A stretch of DNA of 64,000 nt from Desulfosarcina widdelii (GTDB taxonomy: Bacteria; Desulfobacterota; Desulfobacteria; Desulfobacterales; Desulfosarcinaceae). Both the position numbers and the translations under genes were made by a program. The stretch spans positions 372,001-436,000 of the forward strand of contig NZ_AP021875.1 of the NCBI RefSeq assembly GCF_009688965.1, in the 5' to 3' direction. Each line of letters opens with the position of its first letter. Position 1 is the first letter of the stretch. The notes under the pieces are model-generated. The model was not told the origin of the DNA, searched no databases, and saw only the letters and a program-made list of their open reading frames with translations. Below are positions 1-8,220 of this stretch, piece by piece.

Positions 1-234
1 TTTAACGGTTTTCCAGTCGCAGGCTGACTAAAACTCGTCCGTGTGGTCCGTGTTTGTCTTTGGTTGAAAATAATAATGGCCATAACCGCACACCGACAAA
101 AACAATCACCGCAGAGTCGCAGAGTACGCAGAGCCATGGTTTTCCTTTCCCCGAAGGGGACAACCACCCCTTTGCGATCTCCGCGTCTCGAGCGAAGCGG
201 GCGGTAAAATAACAAATGTAAGCGAGGAAACAGC
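1..234. repeat. Dispersed repeat cluster upstream of nadE
   Basis: No gene is supported here. Positions 1-60 hold the 'CAGNCGNAGGCTG' hairpin motif and 'gtccgtgt' units. Positions 107-205 are an imperfect palindrome that starts CACCGCAGAGTCGCAGAG, has a central CCCCGAAGGGG dyad, and ends in the GCGAAGCGGGCGGT motif. The same modules recur in nearly every gap up to 22 kb. Confidence 0.8.
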
Positions 235-1221
235 GTGAAACATTCATTTTCCAAAGACATCCTGAATATCGATGCGGCTAAAGAGGCTGACAACATCTGT
301 GAACAAATCAGAGCGCTTTTGTCCAAACAGCTCAAGCGCCGGGGACTGGTCGTGGCCCTGTCCGGCGGTATCGACAGCAGCGTTTCCGTGGGGCTGGCGG
401 CCAAAGCCATCGGTCCGGAAAAGGTCGTCGCCCTGCTGATGCCCGAACGCCACTCTTCGGACGACACCCTCGATCTGAGCAAGTCGGTTGCCGAAACCTT
501 CGGGGTGAAGTGGTTCCACGAGGACATTTCCGGTGTACTGGAGGCGGTGGGCTTCTACCGCCGCTACGACGAGGCCGTGCGCAAGGCCATTCCCGAATAC
601 GGCGACGGTTGGAAATCCAAGATTGTCATCCCCAACGTGATGGAATCCAAGGGCTTCAACCTCTTTTCCATCGTCGCCCAGGCGCCCGACGGTTCCCGGG
701 TTCAGAGGCGGCTGCCGCTGGACGCCTACCTGGAGATCGTTGCCGCCACCAACTTCAAGCAGCGCACCCGCAAAATGTTCGATTACTACTACGCGGATCG
801 ATTCAACTACGCCGTCGTGGGGACGCCCAACCGGCTCGAGTACGATCAGGGGTTCTTTGTCAAACTGGGGGATGGGGCTGCCGACATCAAGCCCATCGCG
901 CATCTTTACAAATCCCAGGTCTATCAGATGGCGGCCCATCTCGGCGTTCCGGAAAAGATCCGCAATCGACCGCCGACGACCGACACCTACTCCATGCCCC
1001 AGGGGCAGGATGAGTTCTACTTCTCGTTGCCCTACGACAAGATGGACCTGTGCCTGTACGGCAGGAACAATGGCTACACGCCGGCAGACATTGCCGATGC
1101 ATTGGGCCTTTCACCCGACCAGATCCAGCGGGTGTACGACGACATCGATACCAAGCGCGCTACCACGCGCTACCTGCACTTATCTCCGCAGCTGATCGAA
1201 GCGGTCCCCGAAATAAAATAA
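235..1221 (+). CDS. nadE: NAD+ synthase (NadE-type ATP-pyrophosphatase)
   Basis: 328-residue N-type ATP pyrophosphatase. The PP-loop SGGIDSS is at residues 43-49, the NadE-like GTPNRLE at about 195-201 and GDGAADIKPI at about 212-221. The family adenylates the carboxylate of nicotinate adenine dinucleotide and amidates it. There is no glutaminase domain, so ammonia or a partner would supply nitrogen. The GTG start at 235 is chosen because a GAGGA Shine-Dalgarno lies 6 nt upstream; the nearest upstream sequence is repeat. It sits with an acyl carrier protein and an AMP-forming ligase, a grouping I associate with exosortase/polysaccharide loci. A specialised amidation role is therefore possible instead of housekeeping NAD synthesis. 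This protein has a large lid segment (residues about 105-165) between the PP-loop and the GTPNR motif. Confidence 0.85.
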   Translation: MKHSFSKDILNIDAAKEADNICEQIRALLSKQLKRRGLVVALSGGIDSSVSVGLAAKAIGPEKVVALLMPERHSSDDTLDLSKSVAETFGVKWFHEDISGVLEAVGFYRRYDEAVRKAIPEYGDGWKSKIVIPNVMESKGFNLFSIVAQAPDGSRVQRRLPLDAYLEIVAATNFKQRTRKMFDYYYADRFNYAVVGTPNRLEYDQGFFVKLGDGAADIKPIAHLYKSQVYQMAAHLGVPEKIRNRPPTTDTYSMPQGQDEFYFSLPYDKMDLCLYGRNNGYTPADIADALGLSPDQIQRVYDDIDTKRATTRYLHLSPQLIEAVPEIK

Positions 1222-1511
1222 AGTGCACCGCCCGCTTCGCTCGAGACGCAGAGATCGCAGAGGTTTTCTAAGTTTCCCTAACGGGAAATAGATAACAAAA
1301 GAATCTTTGCAGGCTTTGCGTCTCCGCGGTGAAACGTAAACAATGGCGCACCGCCCGCTTCGCTCGAGGCGCAGAGATCGCAGAGGCATACTTATTCCCT
1401 TCGAGAAGAAAAAGCTATAAAATTTTATGATCTGCAACAACGATCTTCTTTTGGCCGTTGGCCAACAAAACAATCTTTGCGTACTTTGCGTCTCTGCGGT
1501 GAAAATTTAAA
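1222..1511. repeat. Two tandem-like copies of the CGCAGAG palindromic repeat
   Basis: Copies at about 1226-1334 and 1349-1505. Each begins with the accgcccgcttcgctcgag-type motif, continues into gacgcagagatcgcagagg, has a central 'ccctaacggg'-like dyad, and ends with TTTGCGTCTCTGCGGTGAA. The ends are reverse complementary, so each unit could fold as one long hairpin. The second copy runs directly into the next start codon. Confidence 0.8.
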
Positions 1512-1898
1512 ATGGACCTGAATCAATTATCCAACAAGATTGTCGGGGCGGCTATCGAAGTACACAAAGCACTTGGGCCAGGTTTGCTGGAATCCACTTA
1601 TGAAGAATGCCTTTGCCACGAATTAAAATTACATGAGTTGCGATTTGATCGACAAGTATCCTTGCCCGTTAAATATAAAGGGCAAGAGCTTGATTGCGGT
1701 TATAGAATCGATGTCATTGTTGAACAATCTGTTATCCTTGAGTTAAAGGCGGTCGATACAGTCCTTCCTATTCATAAGGCTCAGCTATTAACTTATTTGA
1801 AACTGGCGAATCTACAACTTGGATTGCTATTGAATTTTAATACTTCCTTGATGCGAGACGGTATTTACAGAATGGTGAACAATTTCAAAAAAGACTGA
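1512..1898 (+). CDS. GxxExxY protein (PD-(D/E)XK nuclease-like)
   Basis: 128 residues. The family signature GPGLLESTYEECL is near residues 22-34. A nuclease-like core follows, with D in RIDVIV and ELK in VILELKAV, which resembles the D...ExK part of PD-(D/E)XK enzymes. The molecular function of the family is not established. Relatives occur in multiple copies in environmental genomes and inside 23S rRNA intervening sequences. The gene is bounded on both sides by CGCAGAG palindromic repeats and has no obvious Shine-Dalgarno: the repeat end 'gcggtgaaaatttaaa' directly precedes the ATG. It is only distantly similar to the two near-identical GxxExxY genes near 12 and 13.5 kb, so it is an independent acquisition. 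Confidence 0.85.
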   Translation: MDLNQLSNKIVGAAIEVHKALGPGLLESTYEECLCHELKLHELRFDRQVSLPVKYKGQELDCGYRIDVIVEQSVILELKAVDTVLPIHKAQLLTYLKLANLQLGLLLNFNTSLMRDGIYRMVNNFKKD

Positions 1899-2190
1899 AA
1901 TTACCGCCCGCTCCGCTCGAGGCGCAGAGATCGCAGAGGGTTTTTAAGTTTCCCTATCGGGAAAGAGATAACAAAAGAATCTTGAAATTCAATTATCGAC
2001 AACAACCTTCTTTTGGCCCTTGGCCAACAACAAAATCTTTGCGTACTTTGCGTCTCTGCGGTGAAAAACTGAATCTTACCGACCGCTCGGCTCGAGTCGT
2101 AAAGATCGCAGATGTTTTCTAAGTTTCCCTAACGGGAAATAGATAACAATAAATCTACTTTGCGTGCTTTGCGTCTCTGCGGTGCAAAAA
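1899..2190. repeat. CGCAGAG palindromic repeats between GxxExxY gene and ACP
   Basis: Two further copies, about 1903-2066 and 2076-2186. They have the same end motifs and central 'ccctatcggg'/'ccctaacggg' dyads as the preceding cluster. The second copy ends about 10 bases before the ACP Shine-Dalgarno. No gene is seen. Confidence 0.8.
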
Positions 2191-2214
2191 TAAAAAAGGA
2201 GTTATGAAATCAGA

Positions 2215-2460
2215 ATGAGCGAGAAAAAAACAGAAATCAGAAACTTCATCATCGAGAATTTTCTCTTCGGCAACGCCAACGGGCTGAAAGACGACACCTC
2301 CTTCCTGGAAGAGGGCATCATCGATTCCACCGGCGTCCTGGAACTGGTCACCTTCCTGGAAGAGACTTACGAGATTCAGGTGGATGATGAGGAATTGATC
2401 CCGGAGAACCTGGATTCCATCGATAATGTCGCTGCCTATCTTGAACGGAAGACCGCTTAA
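2215..2460 (+). CDS. Acyl carrier protein
   Basis: 81 residues, acidic and helical. It carries the phosphopantetheine attachment motif as GIIDSTGVLEL with Ser38 as the expected modified residue. Family role: carrying an acyl or aminoacyl group as a thioester for a partner enzyme. The AMP-forming ligase encoded 360 bp downstream is the obvious candidate to load it, and the pair resembles ligase/ACP pairs of exosortase and polysaccharide loci. An AGGAG lies at 2197-2201, 13 nt from this ATG. A four-codon reading frame (ATG 2204, stop 2216-2218) overlaps the ACP start and could couple initiation. Not the fatty-acid ACP by context, although the substrate cannot be read from the sequence. Confidence 0.9.
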   Translation: MSEKKTEIRNFIIENFLFGNANGLKDDTSFLEEGIIDSTGVLELVTFLEETYEIQVDDEELIPENLDSIDNVAAYLERKTA

Positions 2461-2817
2461 GATCCTCACCGCCCTCTTCGCTCAAGGCGCAGAGAGCACA
2501 GAGGTTTTTAAATTTTCCTGACGGGAAGAAAAAGCTTTATAAATCGTGTAAGGTGCAACAACGATCTTCTTTTGGCCTTTGGCCAACAAAAAACCTCCGC
2601 GTACTTTGCGTCTTTGCGGTGAACGATTGGATCTTACCGCCCGCTTTGCTCGAGGCGCAGAGGTCGCAGAGGGTTAATCTATCCCTTCAGGAAGAAATTT
2701 GGAGCCCAATATCTGAATTTTTCAGATTAATTTTTTGTAGAACGATTTAAACTTTTCTTGGCCCTTGGCCATCGAAAAACCTCAGCGAACTCTGCGTCTC
2801 TGCGGTGAATATTTAAA
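2461..2817. repeat. CGCAGAG palindromic repeats upstream of AMP ligase
   Basis: Two copies, about 2466-2622 and 2635-2809, more degenerate than those upstream. Short reading frames here are built of repeat sequence. The last copy ends with 'gtctctgcggtgaa' immediately upstream of the ligase start. Confidence 0.75.
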
Positions 2818-4410
2818 ATGCTGATCCATCATTTCTTAGAAAATTCCACCAAACGTTTCCCAGACAAACTGGCTGTCATCCACGAGAAGACCCGCGCCAC
2901 CTACGGACAGGTCAACGCGGCAGCCGACCAGCTGGCCGCATTTCTGGTGAACCGGAGTGCCCTAAAGGGTGGCCGCGTCGTCATCCTGATGGAAAACAGC
3001 TTTGAGTACATCGTGGCTTACTACGGCATACTCAAAGCCGGAGGCGTCGCCGTACCGTTGAGCACCGACCTGAAGCCCGACGGTCTCAACCCGCTGCTGG
3101 CCGAACTCGAACCGACGGTCATCATTTCTTCCGCACGCTTCGAACGTCTGCTCCAGGCCTCGGATCTAAATGTTCCCAACCTCAACACCCTGATCATTCA
3201 AAATCCAAAGTTGAAATGGGTATGCGACAATCTATCAATTTTTAATTTCCAACAAGCTACAAGCTACAAACAACCCCCAATCCAAAACAACCCACAACCA
3301 ACAAACCAATTTAACCAACGAACCAATGAAACCAATTTAGCCAACATCATCTATACCTCCGGCTCCACCGGCACCCCCAAAGGTGTCATGCTCACCCATG
3401 GCAACATTGTGGCCAACGCCGATTCCATCTGCCAGTACCTTCAGTTGGCCGACAGCGACATCCAGATGGTCGTGTTGCCCTTTTTTTACGTGATGGGCCA
3501 ATCGTTGCTCAATACCATCTTCGCTGTTGGCGGTACCCTGGTGCTGAACAACAAGTTCGCGTTCCCGGCCACGGTGATCAACCAGATGATCGAAGAGAAG
3601 GTCACCCTTTTCTCCGGGGTGCCTTCCACTTACGCTTATTTACTCCACCGCTCACCACTTGCAACAAACAAAAAACGACTAACCAATTTACGCATGGTCA
3701 CCCAGGCCGGCGGCCACATGGCCCGCTCGATCAAGACTGCCTTACGTGAGACGCTGCCGGCGCGCACGCAGATCTGCATCATGTACGGCGCAACGGAAGC
3801 ATCGGCGCGGTTGACATGGTTGGATCCCCATTGGTTCGATCAGAAAATCGACTCTATCGGCCGGGCCATACCTGGCGTCATCTTGAAGATCCTCGATGCG
3901 AATGGTGCCGAAGTGCCCAGTGGCGAAAAGGGCGAAGTGGTGGCCAGCGGCCCCAACATCACCCGGGGATACTGGATGGATCCGCAGGCCACGGCCCGGG
4001 TGCTGGATGACCACGGTTACCACACTGGTGACATTGGATGGCGGGATGAAGAAGGGTTCATCTTTTTGGAGGGACGCAAGGACAACCTGCTCAAGGTCGG
4101 GGGCCACCGTATCAACCCCCAGGAGGTCGAGGATGCCCTGCTGGCCACCGAACTGGCCGTCGAGGCTGCCGTGGTGGGGGTCGCCGACGAACTGCTGGGG
4201 AAAAGACTGTCCGCCCTGGTCGTCCCCCTCAATGGCGATGCCGCTCCGGAAGCGATACTGGAAAAGTGCGCCGCACTTCTGCCCAAATACAAAATGCCGT
4301 CTGAATTGCGCTTTGTCCGTGCTCTGCCCAAGAATGCCAACGGCAAAGTCGATCGAGGGCGTTGCCTGGATGTATTCACCGCAGAGGTGCAGAGGACGTC
4401 GAGATTATAG
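2818..4410 (+). CDS. AMP-forming acyl/aminoacyl-CoA (ACP) ligase
   Basis: 530 residues of the ANL adenylating family: activates a carboxylic acid with ATP and transfers it to CoA or a carrier protein. Motifs: the ATP-binding loop IIYTSGSTGTPKGV at about 177-190, MYGATEAS at about 320, YHTGDIGWRDEEG and GRKDNLLKVGGHRINPQEVE, and the C-terminal lysine motif PKNANGKVDR. The ACP just upstream is the likely partner. Odd: residues about 126-176, just before the ATP loop, are a low-complexity Asn/Gln/Thr/Pro-rich segment encoded by an inserted dispersed repeat. A shorter insertion lies at 'LATNKKRLTNLR' (about 3655-3695). The frame stays open, so the protein may still be made with a disordered loop. 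The C-terminus also runs into repeat sequence ('gcagaggtgcagagg'). Confidence 0.87.
   Translation: MLIHHFLENSTKRFPDKLAVIHEKTRATYGQVNAAADQLAAFLVNRSALKGGRVVILMENSFEYIVAYYGILKAGGVAVPLSTDLKPDGLNPLLAELEPTVIISSARFERLLQASDLNVPNLNTLIIQNPKLKWVCDNLSIFNFQQATSYKQPPIQNNPQPTNQFNQRTNETNLANIIYTSGSTGTPKGVMLTHGNIVANADSICQYLQLADSDIQMVVLPFFYVMGQSLLNTIFAVGGTLVLNNKFAFPATVINQMIEEKVTLFSGVPSTYAYLLHRSPLATNKKRLTNLRMVTQAGGHMARSIKTALRETLPARTQICIMYGATEASARLTWLDPHWFDQKIDSIGRAIPGVILKILDANGAEVPSGEKGEVVASGPNITRGYWMDPQATARVLDDHGYHTGDIGWRDEEGFIFLEGRKDNLLKVGGHRINPQEVEDALLATELAVEAAVVGVADELLGKRLSALVVPLNGDAAPEAILEKCAALLPKYKMPSELRFVRALPKNANGKVDRGRCLDVFTAEVQRTSRL
3196..3347 (+). repeat. Dispersed repeat inserted in frame within AMP ligase
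   Basis: This stretch is AT/AC-rich and built of 'ttcaaaatccaaag', 'acaagctacaa', 'aacccccaatcc' and 'aaccaatttaaccaac' units. It matches the complement of the ggttggttcattggttttg repeat seen near 16.14 kb and the 'aaccaatttaaccaaccc' repeat near 9.31 kb. It interrupts an otherwise GC-rich gene without breaking the frame. Confidence 0.8.
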
Positions 4411-4630
4411 GGAAAAAATTCAAGAATAAATCGGACACGGATTTTCGCGGATACACGCGGATAAAAGCTTGTTCTTTATGAGCGAAGCTGATTCTCTATA
4501 CGCCCGATCCGCGTTTATCTGCCTGCCCTGTTCAATTCACGCAAGTGAGGAGCGAAGCGAATTTAACCGGGACGTTCATCCGCGTCCCATAAAAGGTCTT
4601 TCCAGCCGAAGGCTGCTAAAGCCTTACCTG
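4411..4630. repeat. Dispersed repeat unit between ligase and nucleotide-sugar dehydrogenase
   Basis: Contains the 'cggacacggattttcgcgg' arm, 'gcgaagctga', the TTCAATTCACGCAAGTGAGG...GCGAAGCGAATTTAACC element (about 4530-4570) and the 'ccagccgaaggctgc' hairpin. An open frame runs through it into the next gene (from 4469), but that N-terminal extension is repeat-encoded and is not taken as protein. Confidence 0.8.
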
Positions 4631-4645
4631 AAGAAAGGAAGATCG

Positions 4646-6361
4646 ATGCTCCAAGCAGAACCAAACGTCTCGACGAGCCCGGATGGTGAACTTTTCAAGC
4701 TTCCCTCTGAAGCCGATTATGCGCAAGAGTGGCTCCGCCTGAAGCAATTGGCCGATGAACAGCGTGCACTTGGCCGTGATATTGTGGTGGTCATGGGCGT
4801 TGGCTTTGTTGGCGCCGTGATGGCCGGGGTGGTTGCCGATGCAGTGGACAACCAGGGCAATCCGACGAAATTCGTCATCGGCATGCAGCGTCCTTCTACA
4901 CGCTCTTTTTGGAAAATTCCCTTTCTGAATCGTGGGATCGCACCGGTCGAGGCCGAGGACCCGGAAGTCGAACCGCTTATCAAACGCTGTGTCCTGGAAA
5001 AAAAGACGCTCACCGCCACCTTCAGCTACGATGCCCTCTCATTGGCCGATGTGGTCGTGGTCGATGTGCAGTGCGATTACCACAAGGAGGCCCTGGGGGA
5101 CGTGAAAAAAGGGCATGCGGCGATCGGTGCCCTGGAGAATAGCTTAAAAGTGATCGGCGAAAAGATCGAGCCCGGCTGCCTTGTCCTGATTGAAACGACC
5201 GTTCCTCCGGGTACCACGGAATACGTGGCCTATCCAATCATCAAAAAAGCCTTTGAAAAAAGAGAGCTGAAGGATGCCGAACCGCTGCTGGCGCATTCCT
5301 TCGAGCGGGTCATGCCGGGACGCAACTATGTCTCTTCGATCAGGGATTTCTGGCGGGTCTGCAGCGGCATTAACAGGACTGCCCGTGATAAAGTGGTAAA
5401 ATTTCTCTCTGAGATCCTCAACGTCGACCAATTCCCGTTGACGGTCCTGGATCGTCCCATCGAAAGTGAAACCTGCAAAATCGTGGAAAATTCCTATCGT
5501 GCCGCTACGCTGGCTTTTCTGGACGAGTGGAGCGTTTTTGCCGAGCGCAACGGTGTGGATATCACCAAGGTGGTAGACGCCATTAAAATCCGGCCGACCC
5601 ACTCCAACATGCTTTTTCCCGGTCCTGGCATCGGCGGGTATTGTCTGCCCAAAGACGGCGGTTTGGGGTTCTGGGCGTACCACACCCTGATGGGGTTCGA
5701 CGATGATCTGTTCAAAATCACACCCATGTCCATCGACATCAACGACACCCGGGCTTTGCGACCGCCCCAGATTGTGCGGGATGCCCTGCGCAACATGGGC
5801 AAGATCGTGCCCGCGTCCAAGATTGCCGTGCTCGGCATTTCCTACCGCCAGGATGTGGGCGACACCCGCTACTCCGGTTCGGAAGTCATCGTGCGCAAAC
5901 TGACTGAAATGGGCGGCGAGGTGGTCGTCCACGACCCCTATGTCAAGCATTGGTGGGAGTTCGAGAAGCAGGACACCTATCCGGCGCCCGGACACTCATT
6001 GAAGCGATTTTTCAGGAACCAGGATGGTCTCGTCGAATTGAGCGTCAATGACGATCTTGCCGATGTCCTCTTCGGCGTGGATGCAATCGTGCTGGCGGTC
6101 CGGCATAGCGCGTATCTGGATTTGAACCCGGAGCGGGTTGTGGAGATGACCGGCCGGCCGGTGGCCATTGTCGACTGCTTCGGAATTCTAAACGATGAGC
6201 AGATCAGCAACTATTTCCAGCTGGGTTGCGAAGTCAAGGGGCTTGGACGGGGCCATGTCAAGCGGCTCAAAGATAAAGTTCGCCTTTCAACGAACTACGA
6301 CACGCAGCAAGCATCAAAAATCCGTGTTCATCGGCTTGCCCCGTTCAATTCACACAGGTGA
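4646..6361 (+). CDS. Nucleotide-sugar (UDP-sugar/UDP-ManNAc-type) 6-dehydrogenase
   Basis: 571 residues from the ATG at 4646, chosen because AAAGGA lies about 6 nt upstream; the open frame upstream is repeat. UDP-glucose/GDP-mannose dehydrogenase family: oxidises a sugar nucleotide to a uronic acid with two NAD+. Rossmann motif VMGVGFVGAVMAG is near residues 48-60, ETTVPPGTT precedes the linker, and the catalytic motif is GPGIGGYCLPKD with Cys333. A C-terminal UDP-binding domain carries GISYRQDVGDTRYSGS. It is longer than typical enzymes of about 430 residues, with an inserted segment after the Rossmann start. The last ~20 residues come from a dispersed repeat that donates the stop codon. It probably supplies a uronic acid donor for the polysaccharide locus downstream. 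Confidence 0.87.
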   Translation: MLQAEPNVSTSPDGELFKLPSEADYAQEWLRLKQLADEQRALGRDIVVVMGVGFVGAVMAGVVADAVDNQGNPTKFVIGMQRPSTRSFWKIPFLNRGIAPVEAEDPEVEPLIKRCVLEKKTLTATFSYDALSLADVVVVDVQCDYHKEALGDVKKGHAAIGALENSLKVIGEKIEPGCLVLIETTVPPGTTEYVAYPIIKKAFEKRELKDAEPLLAHSFERVMPGRNYVSSIRDFWRVCSGINRTARDKVVKFLSEILNVDQFPLTVLDRPIESETCKIVENSYRAATLAFLDEWSVFAERNGVDITKVVDAIKIRPTHSNMLFPGPGIGGYCLPKDGGLGFWAYHTLMGFDDDLFKITPMSIDINDTRALRPPQIVRDALRNMGKIVPASKIAVLGISYRQDVGDTRYSGSEVIVRKLTEMGGEVVVHDPYVKHWWEFEKQDTYPAPGHSLKRFFRNQDGLVELSVNDDLADVLFGVDAIVLAVRHSAYLDLNPERVVEMTGRPVAIVDCFGILNDEQISNYFQLGCEVKGLGRGHVKRLKDKVRLSTNYDTQQASKIRVHRLAPFNSHR

Positions 6362-6480
6362 GGAGCAAAGCGAATTTAACTGTGGCGTTGATCCGTTTCC
6401 CACTTAAGAGCTTTTCCGGCCGCAGGCCGCAGAATAAAACTGTCCGTGTAAGTCCGCGTGTGTCCGTGGTACCTTACAAG
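6310..6480. repeat. Dispersed repeats forming the 3' end of the dehydrogenase gene
   Basis: 'aaaatccgtgttcatcggc', the TTCAATTCACACAGGTGAGG...GCGAATTTAACTG element, the 'ttccggccgcaggccgc' hairpin and 'gtccgtgtaagtccgcg' units follow one another. The first part is translated as the dehydrogenase C-terminus. Confidence 0.8.
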
Positions 6481-6486
6481 TGAGCT

Positions 6487-6780
6487 ATGGATATAGAAGA
6501 AATTCTAAAACAGGCTGCACTGATTATCAGCAACGAATTAGAGGGTACCTACCGGTTGTTTCTGTTCGGGTCCCGCGCCAAAGATATAAGCAGTGACAGA
6601 TCCGATATAGATATTGGTATCCTGTCGGACACCCGAATTACAGCAAAGCAACTGCTCACGATCCAGGAAAAACTGGAACAGATACCCACATTGTTGAAAA
6701 TAGATGTTGTCGATTTTAATGCTGTTGATGATGAATTTAAAAAGATCGCATTAAAAGATGCGAAGGACATCGAAATATGA
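6487..6780 (+). CDS. MNT-type nucleotidyltransferase (antitoxin of MNT/HEPN pair)
   Basis: 97 residues of the minimal nucleotidyltransferase family. The motif FLFGSRAKDISSDRSDIDIGI at about 25-45 contains the GSRA loop and the two metal-binding Asp residues. In known pairs the MNT protein inactivates its HEPN partner by adding AMP groups. The stop overlaps the start of the next gene by four bases (ATGA), so the two are translationally coupled. Flanked on both sides by dispersed repeats. Confidence 0.85.
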   Translation: MDIEEILKQAALIISNELEGTYRLFLFGSRAKDISSDRSDIDIGILSDTRITAKQLLTIQEKLEQIPTLLKIDVVDFNAVDDEFKKIALKDAKDIEI

Positions 6781-7163
6781 CGTCGGACAAACTGGAAAGA
6801 AGTCTGGCACTTTTTAAAAAAGCAATGGACCGTTTTTCCGAAGTGTTGCAGGAACCTGAATCTTCAATTGTCATGGATGCAACGATACAGCGGTTCGAAT
6901 TTACATATGAGTTGATGTGGAAGACGCTGAAAAATTTCTTGGAAGATGTACACGGTGTCCGGACGGTATCGCCAAGACAAGTTTTTGTGGAAGCGTATTC
7001 CCTTTCAATTATCAAAAAAGAAGATATTTTTCTGGAAATGATAAAATCCAGAAATTTGCTGTCCCATACTTACAATGAAGAACAGGCTGTCGAGATCTAT
7101 AAAAAATGCCCTTCATTTTTATCAGCCATTAAAGATTTATATGCCAACTTGCCGATAGAATGA
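6777..7163 (+). CDS. HEPN/HI0074-type nucleotidyltransferase substrate-binding protein (toxin partner)
   Basis: 128 residues, all-helical, related to the 'nucleotidyltransferase substrate binding' (HI0074-like) HEPN proteins. These pair with MNT proteins and in characterised relatives act as RNases or toxin partners. SRNLLSHTYNEEQA near residue 90 contains the R...H pattern (RNLLSH) expected of the HEPN catalytic motif. Overlaps the MNT gene by four bases. The AT-richer base use compared with the ligase and dehydrogenase genes fits a transferred cassette. Confidence 0.8.
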   Translation: MTSDKLERSLALFKKAMDRFSEVLQEPESSIVMDATIQRFEFTYELMWKTLKNFLEDVHGVRTVSPRQVFVEAYSLSIIKKEDIFLEMIKSRNLLSHTYNEEQAVEIYKKCPSFLSAIKDLYANLPIE

Positions 7164-7839
7164 AATTAGCTGACTATTTACCACAGATCCACACAGACTA
7201 AATCAGACATCTCTCGCAGAGTCGCAAAGACCGCAAAGATGAATTAAGTGTTTCCCGAAGGGAAAGAAAGCCCTCTGCGTCCTCTGCGCCTTGAGCGAAG
7301 CGGGCGGTGAATAGCCAACTTAACCAACCCAACGAATACAACGAATCCAAATGGCCGTCCCATCAATTTTTAAATTTTATTCGGAATTTTAAACTAAGTT
7401 CGTGTTTCAAATAAATACCGTCATTATTCTGACAAAATGAATACCGCTGAACTGTATAATCATTGGTATGGGTGCTAACCTTTTAAAAAGAATGAGAATT
7501 CTCAGAAATAATCAAAACGGCATATCAAATGCAACAAATCGCTCGAACTCCAAAAAATACTCACTTCCTTAAACCCATGTAATTGGCCCGGCGGAGCTAT
7601 GGCAAGAAATGGTTCAATTGATCGGGGCTATATCAATGCAGAACCCATAGCTTTTCAATCCCCGAAGGGGACAAAACAACCCTCTGCGTTCTCTGCGTCT
7701 CTAACGAAGTGGGCGGTGGGAAATAGACGATGTTAGTTGGTTCGGTTTGTTCAATTTGTTGGTTGGTTGTCCAGCCGAAGGCTGATAAAACCCGTCTGTG
7801 TAAGTTCGTGTGTGTCCGTGGCAAAAAAACATATTTTAT
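7164..7839. repeat. Long intergenic region of dispersed repeats and gene-free sequence
   Basis: A CGCAGAG palindromic copy at 7211-7310 (centre TTTCCCGAAGGGAAA) is followed by 'aaccaacccaacgaatac' repeat, then about 270 bases (7330-7600) in which I see no gene or repeat. From 7630 come a second half-copy with CCCCGAAGGGG, ggttggttgtccagccgaag and 'gtccgtggc' units. Open frames here are repeat-derived. Confidence 0.7.
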
Positions 7840-8220
7840 CTAAACGAAGCGTTCGATGCCGATCATTTCTTTGATCAGCTCGAAGTGATGATCCAGCGAA
7901 TAGAGCATACAATCGTTTTGAAGGGCATTCTGGGCGATGATTAAATCGGGGATGCCAATCCCGTTTAAACCGCTTTTTAAACATTGATATTGCCAACTCA
8001 TCAATTGCTTCCACTGGATGGAAAGTTTAATCTTGTAGACCGCATTCAAAAGGTTGACCAGCCTGCGCTGATTACGCAGTTTCAGGAAAGGAATGAGTTC
8101 GGTGAGAATCAGGTCATTAACGGCGATAAGGTTCTCATCAATTAGATAGTCAAGCTTAGATGTGTTTCCATCACCTTTGAAATAGTCGATCCAAACGGAA
8201 GAGTCGACAAGAACCGTCAT
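7840..8220 (-). CDS. vapC: PIN-domain RNase toxin (VapC family)
   Basis: 126 residues. PIN-domain acidic residues are visible in VDSSVWIDYF (Asp5), a Glu in ILTELIP, and IPDLIIAQNA, with a final Asp in SLDHHFE. VapC proteins are Mg-dependent RNases, many cutting tRNA. The start codon overlaps the stop of the upstream antitoxin by four bases. This is the canonical antitoxin-first vapBC order, reading leftward. Confidence 0.88.
   Translation of the reverse strand: MTVLVDSSVWIDYFKGDGNTSKLDYLIDENLIAVNDLILTELIPFLKLRNQRRLVNLLNAVYKIKLSIQWKQLMSWQYQCLKSGLNGIGIPDLIIAQNALQNDCMLYSLDHHFELIKEMIGIERFV

Noticed and set aside
244..939. 231-residue minus-strand ORF opposite nadE
   Set aside because: Antisense shadow of a clear coding gene in GC-rich DNA. 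Similar antisense frames at 5144-5995, 10372-10758, 11014-11709 and 45455-46318 were rejected for the same reason.
107..2809. Regularly spaced CGCAGAG units as a CRISPR array
   Set aside because: Units are long imperfect palindromes of variable size with no unique spacers of constant length, and no cas genes are present.
6890..6905. 'cggttcgaattt' as a tRNA T-loop
   Set aside because: It lies within the HEPN gene and no cloverleaf can be drawn around it. No tRNA was found elsewhere.
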